NCBI GenBank assembly: GCA_913061095.1
Contig: CAJXVM010000002.1
Span: forward strand, 124,001 to 188,000
DNA from: an uncultured Ignavibacteria bacterium
GTDB taxonomy: Bacteria > Bacteroidota > Ignavibacteria > SZUA-365
Length of the DNA: 64,000 bases
Reading direction: 5' to 3'
In this document: piece by piece, positions 36,401 to 44,256 of the stretch
How the letters are laid out: the number at the start of each line of letters is the position of its first letter
Position numbering within the stretch: position 1 is the stretch's first letter
Position numbers and translations under genes: made by a program
The notes under the pieces: model-generated
What the model was told of the DNA's origin: nothing
Seen by the model: only the letters and a program-made list of their open reading frames with translations
Database searches by the model: none

Positions 36401-37729
36401 CACCGGAGGTTCCTCGAGAACAACGGTAACGGTATCACGCTGCTCACAGCCCGTCACCGAATCACGCACGGTAAAGACATATTCACCGGCGATGGCGGGA
36501 CTCAGCTGAAGGATACGCGTTCGGTTGCCTCCCGTCCAGTTCATCTGAAAGACACCGGACCCGCCGTTGATCACCGCTTCCATGTACAGGTTATCACCCT
36601 GGCAGAGCACGGTATCAGCGAGTCCCTCGACCTCAAACGGCGGCACCTCGCGAATGCGCACGGAATCGCGAACGAGTCCCGTATTGCAGATATCTTCGAT
36701 ATAAATGGTCACGAACTCTCCGCCGTCGGCGATGGAATCCGGGAAGGCATCAATGGGGATGCGCACACTGCCCTGTCCGCTGAAAAATGTGACCTTGTTC
36801 GGGATGGCGTCGTAGTCCGTTCCGTTGACCGCGTCACCGAGAACGTGAAAGAAGACCGTGACCGAATCGCTGAGATTACCAAGACGCTGAATTTCGATGA
36901 TACCCGGTTCGCAACCGCTTTCCACCGCGTCACGCACGCCGACCACGCTGTACTGATTTCCCGCGTCGAAGCTGCCAGACTTCAGGAACACGCCGGAGTC
37001 GAGCAGATTGTCGGATACATCGGCAATCGCGAGTTTCAGATGATAGCGCTCACAGGGGATGACCGCGGCGGACGCCTCCAGAACCGTCGTGAAACCGTCG
37101 TACTGTACGGTCTGTCCCCCATAGTTGTTGATGTAGTACTGCGTGAAGTCGAGATGGTTGACATTATTGATGGCCACCGGAATCGTTGTGCCGGGAATAA
37201 GCGCAATGTTCTTTTTTCCGGTAATGCCGGGACCGCTGATGAAAAACGCGAATACATCATTGTACACGGATGTGACGTACTCGGTGTACTCCTCCGAGGC
37301 GAAGACATATTCGAAACGCACGGTGTCCTGGAAAGGGATGAAATCGAACTCCAGCACGGCCGCGTCCATGGTGAAATAATTCACCAGCGCACTCAGATCC
37401 GAATCGCCCCCGGCCAGCGCGGGATATGTCATGTCATCGGAATTGTTCGGCCCGATGGCCAACCGTACCCAGCCGGATGTCAGCAACACCCCCTCATCGA
37501 TACCGATGTTGGACCGCGTGCCGTTGAAATACCCGATGGCGCGGGGAAATCCCTTGTAGACGATGTTCTCGACCTGCGCACCGCCCCCGATGAAATAGGT
37601 CCGCACGAGCGAATCGATCGGGATGCCCTCCTGCACGATGAGCTGGGCTCGAAGCGGCATCGCGGCAAGCGCAAATGCGGCCGCTGCTATGAGCGATGGA
37701 ATAATACGCCTGTTTCGAGGATATCGCAT
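33422..37729 (-). CDS. Large T9SS-exported surface protein with choice-of-anchor L and PKD-type repeats
   Basis: 1435 residues. Start at ATG 37729 gives a signal peptide (MRYPRNRRIIPSLIAAAAF..., cleavage near LRAQ at residue 29); an in-frame extension upstream is ignored. An N-terminal choice-of-anchor L domain (about 40-240) has GIDEGVLLTSG, FEYVFASEEYTEYV and FAFFISGPG. It is followed by a beta domain and about ten Ig/PKD-like repeats with VDAGPD..C.G and TTTYTVTVTS-type ends. The last 80 residues are a type A sorting domain (LEPNHPNPFN, VMDVLGRRVATLL, GIYISVL), showing export by T9SS. It is likely a cell-surface adhesin. The repeats invite recombination and assembly error. It has no partner in the neighbourhood. 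Confidence 0.88.
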   Translation of the reverse strand: MRYPRNRRIIPSLIAAAAFALAAMPLRAQLIVQEGIPIDSLVRTYFIGGGAQVENIVYKGFPRAIGYFNGTRSNIGIDEGVLLTSGWVRLAIGPNNSDDMTYPALAGGDSDLSALVNYFTMDAAVLEFDFIPFQDTVRFEYVFASEEYTEYVTSVYNDVFAFFISGPGITGKKNIALIPGTTIPVAINNVNHLDFTQYYINNYGGQTVQYDGFTTVLEASAAVIPCERYHLKLAIADVSDNLLDSGVFLKSGSFDAGNQYSVVGVRDAVESGCEPGIIEIQRLGNLSDSVTVFFHVLGDAVNGTDYDAIPNKVTFFSGQGSVRIPIDAFPDSIADGGEFVTIYIEDICNTGLVRDSVRIREVPPFEVEGLADTVLCQGDNLYMEAVINGGSGVFQMNWTGGNRTRILQLSPAIAGEYVFTVRDSVTGCEQRDTVTVVLEEPPVVDAGPDKVICPGGITQLEATMNGLHPPYQVVWSPLNGLSNSAAVSPQASPAQTTTYTMTVTSLNGCVSEDTVTVFVSQVVVDAGPDTVLCAGGSVTIGGEAAGGVPPYTYRWSPASAVPNPGAPQNTVTPDSTTTYYLTVHSSNGCTVTDSVTVTVLHVDANAGPDVAICEGQARMIGDTASTNDPPVTYEWEPREGLDYPFIANPTASPAQTTTYIVTATSASGCVARDTVRVVVNHLAINAGPSRAICPGDSAQLRVRIDRGRAPYIYRWAPSTGLSAADIAAPSASPPVSMWYIVTVVDAAGCVRSDSVLVTVWPEPQPRIDILGSPVFCVGDSVRLDAGAGFASYRWSNGAQTRSITTGTAGSYWVEVTSVEGCPGISDTVDVIVSEKPAPRISGPKELCAGDTASFAVPDMPGATYDWSVSGGVLLSGQGTSGITVSWPAPGSYSVRIDQVFGRASCRGDTTITVIVHPIPEPVIGAGGPLAFCEGENVTLSAPSGFARYEWSTGDSTREITVDRAGSYSVTVVSTAGCVGISPSVSVVVHPLPAPEIIALTAEPVCEGDSVVLGLRKPYAGYRWSDGSTAPTLTVRSAGSYGVTVTTADGCSGAAVPYELRFNPLPFPQIIAEGPLEFCEGDSVRLRSEQPYARYAWSTGDTTRTITVRSSGRYDLSVWTQDGCRGDALPLTVTVHPIPEPPQISRTGDSLISTPAPRYQWYWEIDGRRVAIPGATDRIMRSNPDTLYWVRIWSDFGCDTISLPYSWQRHVDPLEPASTVALPVVEANPGEHVTIDFRMTDRHDLVAAGVQTYDARIRFNGSLLVPVGGTPEGRLVGGQRIIDLSGPFDSTSELLHRLEFVAALGNASSTPLVIESFSWDLPDVALTRIDGEFRLGICREGGERLFDATGELALEPNHPNPFNAMTVITFEVIERGHTELFVMDVLGRRVATLLQSSIEPGRYQVAFEAGDLTSGIYISVLKTPTQVRMRPMRLLK

Positions 37730-38065
37730 GGGGTGCGTCTGACTGCGTGTTCGGCCACGGGCGCTCAGGACGACTGACGCCGCCGGACACCGGATGAAGA
37801 TGCCGTCTCGGTAATGGAGACAGTTGGATACATTGAAAGTTACGCTTTCTGCGGGAGGACTTCCAGTCAATCATTCAGGGGAAAGAACATGGACCGCCTC
37901 ACCGCGTATGGGCCATTGTAAAAAGTTTCATTTTCAGGCGAAAAAAAAGAGGTCAAAAAAAAATCCCTGAAATATTTTTTTCAATTCGTGCAACCTGACC
38001 CGGGGCTGACCGTACACGACAGTGTTGATAATCGCAAACACTCATATAGATCCCTGGAGGATATC
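37730..38065. other. Divergent intergenic region with A-tracts
   Basis: 336 bp between the surface-protein gene (leftward) and a small secreted-protein gene (rightward). Bases 37912-37990 are strongly AT-rich with A-tracts at 37941-37948 and 37955-37963 and a TTTCAGG/CCTGAAA inverted repeat (37932-37938, 37966-37972) ahead of TATTTTTTT. This looks like promoter DNA, perhaps for both genes. No RNA gene or further open frame is supported. Confidence 0.6.
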
Positions 38066-38521
38066 ATGAAAAAGTCCCTGATTGCACTGCTGGTTATGAT
38101 GGTCGTCGCATCGGCCTCCGTTTTCGCCCAGGTCAACAATCCCCCGCTCTCCGCCGAGCGGCAGAACGATATCAAGACAAACCTGCTCGCCGGTCTGCAG
38201 CATTCCTCGATGGAAGTCCAGGCAGACTACGTTCAGCTGGCGATCGATCTCAAGCGCGCCTATCCCGAGTATGACTTCAATTATGCGATCATCCCTCTGA
38301 TGGACAAGCTGAAGAACGAGTCGGATCCCGGTATCCGCATCCTCGCCGCACTTGCACTCTATGAATTCAAGGATTCCCGCATGAGCAAGTTCGCAATCGA
38401 GCAGACGGCGATTCACGACGGCTCCAAGCGCGTCGCCCGCCACTGCCAGACGCTGATCCGCAAGTGGGACAACCGCACCGAGCATCCCATCTATACCGCG
38501 CAGGTCGTCTATCCTTTCTGA
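38066..38521 (+). CDS. Small secreted HEAT-like protein
   Basis: 151 residues. GGAGG 6 bases before ATG 38066 fixes the start. Signal peptide MKKSLIALLVMMVVASASVFAQ, then a helical body: LSAERQNDIKTNLLAGLQ, MEVQADYVQLAIDLKRAY, AIIPLMDKLKN, IRILAALALYEF. The pattern of paired helices, the ILAALALYEFKDSR segment and the regular spacing resemble HEAT-type repeats. It is probably periplasmic; no enzyme motif is seen. Its strong ribosome-binding site, own promoter region and strong terminator suggest high expression as a single gene. Confidence 0.82.
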   Translation: MKKSLIALLVMMVVASASVFAQVNNPPLSAERQNDIKTNLLAGLQHSSMEVQADYVQLAIDLKRAYPEYDFNYAIIPLMDKLKNESDPGIRILAALALYEFKDSRMSKFAIEQTAIHDGSKRVARHCQTLIRKWDNRTEHPIYTAQVVYPF

Positions 38522-38562
38522 AACTTCTCGCTGATACGGTACGCATAGACTGATGACAGAAG

Positions 38563-38588
38563 AACCCCCGCTGCACGCGGGGGTTTTT
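38563..38588 (+). terminator. Strong terminator after the small secreted protein
   Basis: AACCCCCGC/GCGGGGGTT arms, a 5-base loop (TGCAC) and TTTTT. It may serve the convergent Nudix gene as well, although leftward only a broken T-run follows. Confidence 0.85.
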
Positions 38589-38590
38589 CT

Positions 38591-39211
38591 TTACGCCTGC
38601 AGCTGCAGTTCGTCTGTGTCGCCCGGCAGCATGCCGAGAAAGCGGAGAAAGTTGCGAATGATCAGCGCCGTCGCCCCCCAGATCGTCTCATTGTCATAGT
38701 AATAGAAGTACACGTTGCGCTCGACACCGTCGTGCTCGAATATCTGCGGCTCCGCGTTCCGATCATCCGCAAAGTAGGCAAGCGGGACGGAGAAGATGCG
38801 GGACACTTCGACGGGATTCGGCACAAGATCCGACAGAGAGCGAATCACGCCGACGACGGGTGAAATCACGAATCCCGTCGGTGTCCAGATATCGTCATGA
38901 CAGCCGAGCACATCAACATCCGACGGATGAAGTGCGACTTCCTCTTCCGCCTCACGCAGTGCCGTGGCGACGCAATCCTCTCCGGCATCCACGCTCCCGC
39001 CCGGGAAGGCAATCTGTCCGCGATGATGCGGCAGATCCGACGTGCGGCGCGTCAGAAGCAGCTGCCAAGCTCCGTCTTTCGCGAACAGACCGATCAGCAC
39101 TGCTGCGTGACGATACCCGCTGCGCTCCTGCACCTGCCGCTCGTGTGCATGGAGGCGGTCACGGATTGCCTCGCGGGACGGACAGGGATCATGCATATCC
39201 GCGGGCCTCAA
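38591..39211 (-). CDS. Nudix hydrolase, CoA-pyrophosphatase-like
   Basis: 206 residues. A complete Nudix box starts at GGSVDAGEDC and ends REAEEEV, just after HRGQIAFPGG, the hallmark of the NudL-type family that splits CoA into phosphopantetheine and 3',5'-ADP. An N-terminal LLLTRRTSDLPHH also fits that family. Acts in the cytoplasm. It overlaps nadC by 4 bases (ATGA) and is the last gene of the leftward run from the S41 protease. The CoA substrate is inferred from the motif only. Confidence 0.88.
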   Translation of the reverse strand: MRPADMHDPCPSREAIRDRLHAHERQVQERSGYRHAAVLIGLFAKDGAWQLLLTRRTSDLPHHRGQIAFPGGSVDAGEDCVATALREAEEEVALHPSDVDVLGCHDDIWTPTGFVISPVVGVIRSLSDLVPNPVEVSRIFSVPLAYFADDRNAEPQIFEHDGVERNVYFYYYDNETIWGATALIIRNFLRFLGMLPGDTDELQLQA

Positions 39212-40083
39212 TCCTCATCTGCATGTATATTGAAGGATATATCCAGGGCACGGACGGAATGAGTCAGTCCACCCACGGAAATCATATCAACGCCCGTCTC
39301 CGCGATGCCGCGCACGGTTTGTTCGCTGACATTGCCGGACGCTTCGATGCGCACATCCTCGCGCCTGCCGCGGATCAGTTTGACGGCAGTTGCCATTTCA
39401 TCGAGCGAGTAGTTATCGAGCATGATGATATCGACCGCTTCGCAGGACAGCGCCTCAATAACCTGATTGAGATCCGCCGTCTCCACCTCGATCTGGATTC
39501 CACGGTCCTTCGGGACGCGCGCGGCGACCAGATCGACTGCTGCTTTGAGCCCCCCGGCAGCGGCAATGTGGTTGTCCTTGATGAGCACCATGTCATCGAG
39601 TCCGAAACGGTGGTTGCTTCCCCGTCCGTGCTTGACGGCAAGTTTGTCGAACGTGCGCAGACCGGGTACGGTTTTCCGTGTATCGAGGATCCGGGCTTCC
39701 GTCCCCTCGATCAGCTTCATCAGTGATGCAGTAGCGGTGGCGATACCCGACATGCGCTGGAGGAAATTGAGCGCGGTGCGCTCGGCGGTCAGCATCGAGG
39801 CGATGCGGCCGCGTGCCACAGCAATGTTTGCACCGCGCAGCACGGGCATGCCATCGGTTACCGTGGCGTCGACAATCAGTTCGCGATCCACCAGCTGCAT
39901 GACCGTGGCGGCGACTTCCATTCCGCTGAGCACGCCGTTGGCCTTGGCCACAAACACTCCCTCACCTTCGAGATCCGGGGGAACGGTGCATTCAGTCGTA
40001 ATATCGCCGGTACCGATATCCTCGCGCAGCGCGGTCTCGATGCGCTGCAGCATGGTGCTGTCGTGAAGAAGACTCAGTCTCAT
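39208..40083 (-). CDS. nadC: Nicotinate-nucleotide pyrophosphorylase (carboxylating)
   Basis: 291 residues. It joins quinolinate with PRPP to make nicotinate mononucleotide in NAD synthesis. Typical motifs are REDIGTGDITT at the start, AERTALNFLQRMSGIAT, DTRKTVPGLR, KHGRGSNHRFGLDDMVLIKDNH and the EASGNVS and VDMISVGGLTHS stretches at the end. It overlaps the carbonic-anhydrase-like gene by 4 bases upstream and Nudix downstream. nadA and nadB are not in the window. Confidence 0.97.
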   Translation of the reverse strand: MRLSLLHDSTMLQRIETALREDIGTGDITTECTVPPDLEGEGVFVAKANGVLSGMEVAATVMQLVDRELIVDATVTDGMPVLRGANIAVARGRIASMLTAERTALNFLQRMSGIATATASLMKLIEGTEARILDTRKTVPGLRTFDKLAVKHGRGSNHRFGLDDMVLIKDNHIAAAGGLKAAVDLVAARVPKDRGIQIEVETADLNQVIEALSCEAVDIIMLDNYSLDEMATAVKLIRGRREDVRIEASGNVSEQTVRGIAETGVDMISVGGLTHSVRALDISFNIHADED

Positions 40084-40652
40084 ATGCGCCCCGATTTCCT
40101 GTATTCAAGATAGGAGTGGAAATCCAGTCCCCGCTCGAGCCCCTTGTTTTTCCGATATGATTCGACGTAGCGCAGGTACTGTCGGGCAGACTCCCGGACA
40201 TGCTCACGCTCTTCATCGCTGAGCTCACGGACGATGCGCGCGGGTACTCCGGCCACGAGTGTCCCGGGCGGCACCTCGAAGCCTTCGCGCACGACGGCGC
40301 CAGCGGCGACCAGCGATTCACTGTGTACGACCGCGTTGTCGAGCACGGTCGCACCCATGCCGATAAGACAGGCATCGTGCAGGGTGCAGGCGTGCAGCAC
40401 TGCGGCATGACCGACCGTGACATCCTCTCCGATGATCAGGGGATATTTCTGATAGGTCTCGTGCAGGGTGCAGTTGTCCTGGATATTCGTCCGCGCCCCG
40501 ATGCGCACCTGGTTGACATCCCCGCGGATCACGGTGCCGAACCACAGGTTGACATCCTCCGCGATATGCACGTCGCCGACGATAATCACATCCTCCGACA
40601 TGAACACGCTCGGATGAATAACGGGATACTTCCCCTCGTATGGATAAATCAT
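40080..40652 (-). CDS. Gamma carbonic anhydrase-family left-handed beta-helix protein
   Basis: 190 residues. Hexapeptide repeats of the left-handed beta helix run from about residue 15 to 150 (VIIVGDVHIAEDVNLWFG, VRIGARTNIQDNC, VTVGHAAVLHAC, CLIGMGATVLDNAVV). The three His ligands expected for a metal site are seen in LHETYQ, VGHAAVLHAC. Related proteins (YrdA, PaaY) are hydratases or thioesterases. Cytoplasmic. Its C-terminal tail is helical and charged. It overlaps nadC by 4 bases. Confidence 0.88.
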   Translation of the reverse strand: MIYPYEGKYPVIHPSVFMSEDVIIVGDVHIAEDVNLWFGTVIRGDVNQVRIGARTNIQDNCTLHETYQKYPLIIGEDVTVGHAAVLHACTLHDACLIGMGATVLDNAVVHSESLVAAGAVVREGFEVPPGTLVAGVPARIVRELSDEEREHVRESARQYLRYVESYRKNKGLERGLDFHSYLEYRKSGRI

Positions 40653-40667
40653 GATGCGTTTCCTTCT

Positions 40668-41558
40668 TCAATCCTTCACAATGGGCGGCGACCAGCCCGG
40701 CCGCTTCCACTTCACGAGTTCGATCCGCACACTGCCGATGAGCACGTGCATTTTCGCTGCGATCGGTACCGCGGCGCGGTCGTCGCTGAACCAGCCCTCG
40801 AAGCCGCCGGTCAGTCCGAATATACCGGTAAATCCGGTTTCTCCATCGAGTTTGACCGTGCGGACGTCATCGTCAATGGCGTCGATATCCTGCTCCTCGC
40901 GCTCGATCCCGAAATTGATGGTCGTCACTGCCTTGCTCCGGTACATGAGAACGGGAACTTCCTTTCGGCAGTGCGCATGTACATAGGCGCGCGCGTAGAA
41001 AAGAAGTGACAGACCGTCCTGCCAGTGCTTCCCTTCGAGGTCCAGCGTGTCGACGCGCGACCAGCCCGGTTTGTCCGTCACCGTCTCACCGATGACAACC
41101 GCGTCGCTTCCGTCTGGATAGAAATACGTGATGTGCTTGTACACGGTGTCGTCGCGCAGATACTCCGTGTTGCGAAAGGCCGTCGACTGCAGGGCAGGGC
41201 CGATCCGGCTTTTGAAGTGGGTGTTCAGCGTGACGAAGGGCACTCCCTTGAACGTCCGAATATGTGCTTCAGTGCGAACAGCCAGGCCGCGCGCGGTGCT
41301 GTCCACCGAAACGATTCTGCTGCTGATCGTCCCCAGACCGATGCCGAGATAGCTCACCTCGAAGAGCAGGCGCTCACCTTCGACGAACACGCCGTAATTC
41401 GGCCTGCAATCCGTCCGCTTTCCGCTGTGTGACTGCCCTGACAGCGGTTCCGGAGCGATGATCGCCGCGATAACGACCACAGCAAGACTCACTGCGGTGA
41501 AAAGAGAAACGTGGTTTCGCGGGAAACCACGTTTCGTATGCTTTCGGGATGTTTTCAC
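40668..41558 (-). CDS. DUF3108-family secreted protein
   Basis: 296 residues from GTG 41558, 12 bp after the S41 gene stop. The chain has an N-terminal hydrophobic segment (about residues 23-40) behind an odd basic leader, then a beta-rich DUF3108 domain: GERLLFEVSYLGIGLGT, FVTLNTHFKSRIG and DGLSLLFYAR, ending in VRIELVKWKRPGWSPP. DUF3108 proteins are periplasmic, of unknown function and often near lipid or envelope genes. A perfect inverted repeat with a U-rich tail lies inside the leader. If that is a terminator or control hairpin, translation may start at the in-frame GTG 41492, which gives a shorter, normal signal peptide. Confidence 0.78.
   Translation of the reverse strand: MKTSRKHTKRGFPRNHVSLFTAVSLAVVVIAAIIAPEPLSGQSHSGKRTDCRPNYGVFVEGERLLFEVSYLGIGLGTISSRIVSVDSTARGLAVRTEAHIRTFKGVPFVTLNTHFKSRIGPALQSTAFRNTEYLRDDTVYKHITYFYPDGSDAVVIGETVTDKPGWSRVDTLDLEGKHWQDGLSLLFYARAYVHAHCRKEVPVLMYRSKAVTTINFGIEREEQDIDAIDDDVRTVKLDGETGFTGIFGLTGGFEGWFSDDRAAVPIAAKMHVLIGSVRIELVKWKRPGWSPPIVKD
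41506..41535 (-). terminator. Perfect 13-bp inverted repeat inside the start of the DUF3108 gene
   Basis: GAAACGTGGTTTC, a 4-base loop and GAAACCACGTTTC; on the minus strand TCTTTTC follows. Each arm is itself an inverted repeat (GAAAC...GTTTC), so two smaller hairpins are possible. It lies between the S41 protease gene and the bulk of the DUF3108 gene and could stop or slow RNA polymerase. Confidence 0.5.
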
Positions 41559-41570
41559 GGCGTACCTGCC

Positions 41571-43172
41571 TTATCGGAGACCGGCGATCTTCCTGGCCTC
41601 GGGGAACAGCGACACGGCCTTCTCGTATTGCGGATCAACTTCGAGCATGGTGCGGAACTGTCCTTCATTGCCATACAGAGTGCGGGCGATCTGCGCCTTC
41701 ACCGCGGCCATCAGCCAGTCCTTGTCCTTTTCGTATCCTTCCTCATCAAATTCGACGCCCTTGGATTTCCCGAAATCGATGAGTTCCTTCATCATTGCAT
41801 CAGTCACGGAGAAGGCTTCGACGAACTGCCTGGCGTCGGCATCCGCGTATCGCTCACGCAGGTCGTTGCCCTTCTTATCGATGAACGCAGTGGTGTATTC
41901 GAAGATGTGGATACGCATCCTCCCGACGTATGTGCTCAGATTTTCGTAGCGCACGATGTAATCCGGGGTGATGCCGCCGCCGCCGTACACGGTGCGGCCC
42001 GCATCGGTCTTGTATTTCGGACGCGTGGTATCGGCCTCATGCTCGTGCATGATGTTGTCGCCGTCCTCTTCGTCACGGTCATACGCGCCGCGGTAGTAAT
42101 CCTCGTCGCTGCCGTCGTAGGGACGCTGAATCATGCGTCCGCTGGGGGTGTAATACCGCGCTGTTGTCAGGCGGAAGGCGGAACCGTCGGGCAGCTCGAA
42201 CTGCCGCTGCACCAGACCTTTGCCAAACGAAGTCTCGCCGACGATGAGACCGCGGTCGTGATCCTGCACCGCACCCGCGACAATCTCGCTGGCGGATGCA
42301 CTCCCGTTGCTCAGGAGAATGATCAGCGGCAGATCCTGCATTTCTCCGCTGCCGGTTGCGACGAAGTTCTCATCGAAATCCGACCGGCGTCCCTTCGTGT
42401 AGACGATCTTCTCACCACGCTCGAGAAATTCATTGGCCATGCGGAAGGACTGCTCGAGATAGCCGCCCGGATTGCTGCGCAGATCGAGCACGAGTTTTTT
42501 CATCCCCTCGGTCTTGAGATTGCGCAGACCGGTGAGAAATTCATCGTACGTCGTCGAGGAAAATCGGTTGATCGACATGTAGCCGATGCCGTCATCCATC
42601 ATGAAACTCGCGGTTACACTGTACAGCGGGATCTTGTCACGAATGATGGTGATGTCGATGGGATCTTCCAGACCGGAACGGACGATGCCGACAGTGACCT
42701 TGGTTCCCTTTTCACCGCGCAGCCGTTTCTGCACGTCGTCATTCGTGAATTCAACGGAGCTCTCTCCGTCGATTTCCACGATTTTGTCACCTGCGAGCAG
42801 ACCGACCTTCTCACTGGGGCCGCCGTAAATCACGTTTGCGACGGTAATCGTGTCATTGACGATGCGAAACTCGATGCCGATGCCCTCGAAGCTTCCCTTG
42901 AAGTCCTCCTGAACCTTTTCCAGCTGCTTGGGACTGATGTACACCGAATGCGGATCGAGCGATTTCAGCATGCCCTCGATCGCGGAAGCGACCAGGTCCG
43001 AAATCTTCACTTCGTCCACATAATACTTCTGCGTGTAGTTCAGGACATCCTTGAATTTGTTGAACTGCTGGTAAATGTTGTCTTCGGAAATCGCACGGAC
43101 TTGAGTGCCCATGAAAATCCCGAACACGAGCAGAACAAAAACGCTGGCCAGGGAAATCTTCTTCTTGAACAT
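41571..43172 (-). CDS. S41-family C-terminal processing protease (CtpA-like)
   Basis: 533 residues. One N-terminal membrane anchor (residues 6-25), then a PDZ domain (about 95-180, with GIGIEF, VIYGGPSEKVGLLAGDKIVEID) and a tail-specific protease domain holding the catalytic Ser in SNGSASASEI and Lys in FGKGLVQ. The tail from about 340 has an Asp/Glu/His-rich stretch and a helical end. It degrades or trims envelope proteins from their C-termini. Its place before DUF3108-CA-nadC-Nudix suggests a shared leftward transcript, interrupted by the hairpin at 41506-41535. Confidence 0.94.
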   Translation of the reverse strand: MFKKKISLASVFVLLVFGIFMGTQVRAISEDNIYQQFNKFKDVLNYTQKYYVDEVKISDLVASAIEGMLKSLDPHSVYISPKQLEKVQEDFKGSFEGIGIEFRIVNDTITVANVIYGGPSEKVGLLAGDKIVEIDGESSVEFTNDDVQKRLRGEKGTKVTVGIVRSGLEDPIDITIIRDKIPLYSVTASFMMDDGIGYMSINRFSSTTYDEFLTGLRNLKTEGMKKLVLDLRSNPGGYLEQSFRMANEFLERGEKIVYTKGRRSDFDENFVATGSGEMQDLPLIILLSNGSASASEIVAGAVQDHDRGLIVGETSFGKGLVQRQFELPDGSAFRLTTARYYTPSGRMIQRPYDGSDEDYYRGAYDRDEEDGDNIMHEHEADTTRPKYKTDAGRTVYGGGGITPDYIVRYENLSTYVGRMRIHIFEYTTAFIDKKGNDLRERYADADARQFVEAFSVTDAMMKELIDFGKSKGVEFDEEGYEKDKDWLMAAVKAQIARTLYGNEGQFRTMLEVDPQYEKAVSLFPEARKIAGLR

Positions 43173-43363
43173 GAGTCGGTCTCTATCTGAAAGTGATTGA
43201 TATCATCGGCGTAAGCGCATCCTTATTGTAGTAAATGTCGCTCTGGAAATCAATGCGCTTAAATGTGCCTATCGAAAAGGGATACGCACATTCTTTCAAC
43301 TCATCGGCGAAACGGAAAGGTTCCGGAGAGCTGAATGATTGCCCTTTCCCGGACAGAAGCGAC

Positions 43364-44188
43364 CTACTCTGCCCTGCGTACCACGCGGAAACCGATGTCG
43401 ATGCCGCTGAGATCCGGCTCCAGCATCGATCGGAACGACGCCCGGCAGCCATACTCATAGACGAACCACGATCCTCCGCGGCAGACTTTCTCCTCACCGC
43501 CTTCCGGACCGCGGGGATTGGCGTTCTCCGCCTGCCCGTAGTAATTCGCACCATACCAGTCCCAACACCATTCGAACACGTTGCCATGCATGTCCTGCAG
43601 TCCGAATGTGTTGGCCTCGAGCTGACCGGCATTCCGCGGATGGCCGTCCGCGTTGCCGGAGAACCAGGCGCAGCGGCCGAGATCTCCGACCGATTCACCG
43701 GTGTAATACCTGGTGGTCGTCCCTGCCCTGCATGCGTATTCCCACTCCACTTCCGTGGGAAGACGGTATCCGTTCGCGGAAAAATCGGCGGAGAGATTCC
43801 CGTCGATGTCCGCATACACCGGCTCCAGTCCCTCGCTCTCCGAAAGCGCGTTGCAGAACCGCAGCGCATCATACCATGTCACCTTTTCCACCGGCTGCGC
43901 TGACGCCAAGCTGGAACTGGGATTGGCGCCAATTATATCCTGATACTGCGCCTGCGTAATCTCGGTTTTACTCATATAAAAGGCATCGAGCGACACCGTT
44001 CGTGACGGACGCTCGTTCGCTTCGAAAATGCCGCGTTCATCCCCCATGGTAAATGATCCGGCCGGAATGAGCAGCATCTCGGGTCTGGCCGGTCCTTCAT
44101 CATCATCGTCACTGCAGGAAGCCGTGAGCAGGGAAAGGACAATCAGGGGCAGCAGCAGGAATGTTCGGGATAAAAACAATACGGACAT
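43364..44188 (-). CDS. SUMF1/formylglycine-generating-enzyme-like lipoprotein
   Basis: 274 residues. ATG 44188 gives a lipoprotein signal with lipobox LLTASC (Cys about 24); ATG 44209 is an alternative. The body is an FGE-sulfatase domain: LLIPAGSFTMGDE, the TEITQAQYQDI stretch, PVEKVTWYDALRFCNALS, YRLPTEVEWEYACRAG, NTFGLQDMHGNVFEWCWDWY, and CRGGSW near the end. It lacks any sulfatase gene nearby. Such lipid-anchored forms in FCB bacteria are seldom true sulfatase activators and often have structural or surface roles. The function of this one is open. Confidence 0.88.
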   Translation of the reverse strand: MSVLFLSRTFLLLPLIVLSLLTASCSDDDDEGPARPEMLLIPAGSFTMGDERGIFEANERPSRTVSLDAFYMSKTEITQAQYQDIIGANPSSSLASAQPVEKVTWYDALRFCNALSESEGLEPVYADIDGNLSADFSANGYRLPTEVEWEYACRAGTTTRYYTGESVGDLGRCAWFSGNADGHPRNAGQLEANTFGLQDMHGNVFEWCWDWYGANYYGQAENANPRGPEGGEEKVCRGGSWFVYEYGCRASFRSMLEPDLSGIDIGFRVVRRAE

Positions 44189-44256
44189 ACACCAACCATC
44201 ACTGATCATGAAACATGTGATGAAAATATACGCACTGCATTCCGGATAACCAGCGC

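Noticed and set aside
36326-37777. 483-residue open frame on the plus strand
   Set aside because: Antisense to the T9SS surface protein, spans its signal peptide and start.
41511-43190. 559-residue open frame on the plus strand
   Set aside because: Antisense to the S41 protease gene, which has all catalytic motifs.
43173-43363. Gene or RNA in the gap between S41 and SUMF1 genes
   Set aside because: Only broken frames and a weak 7-bp GGAAAGG/CCTTTCC pair; nothing else is supported.
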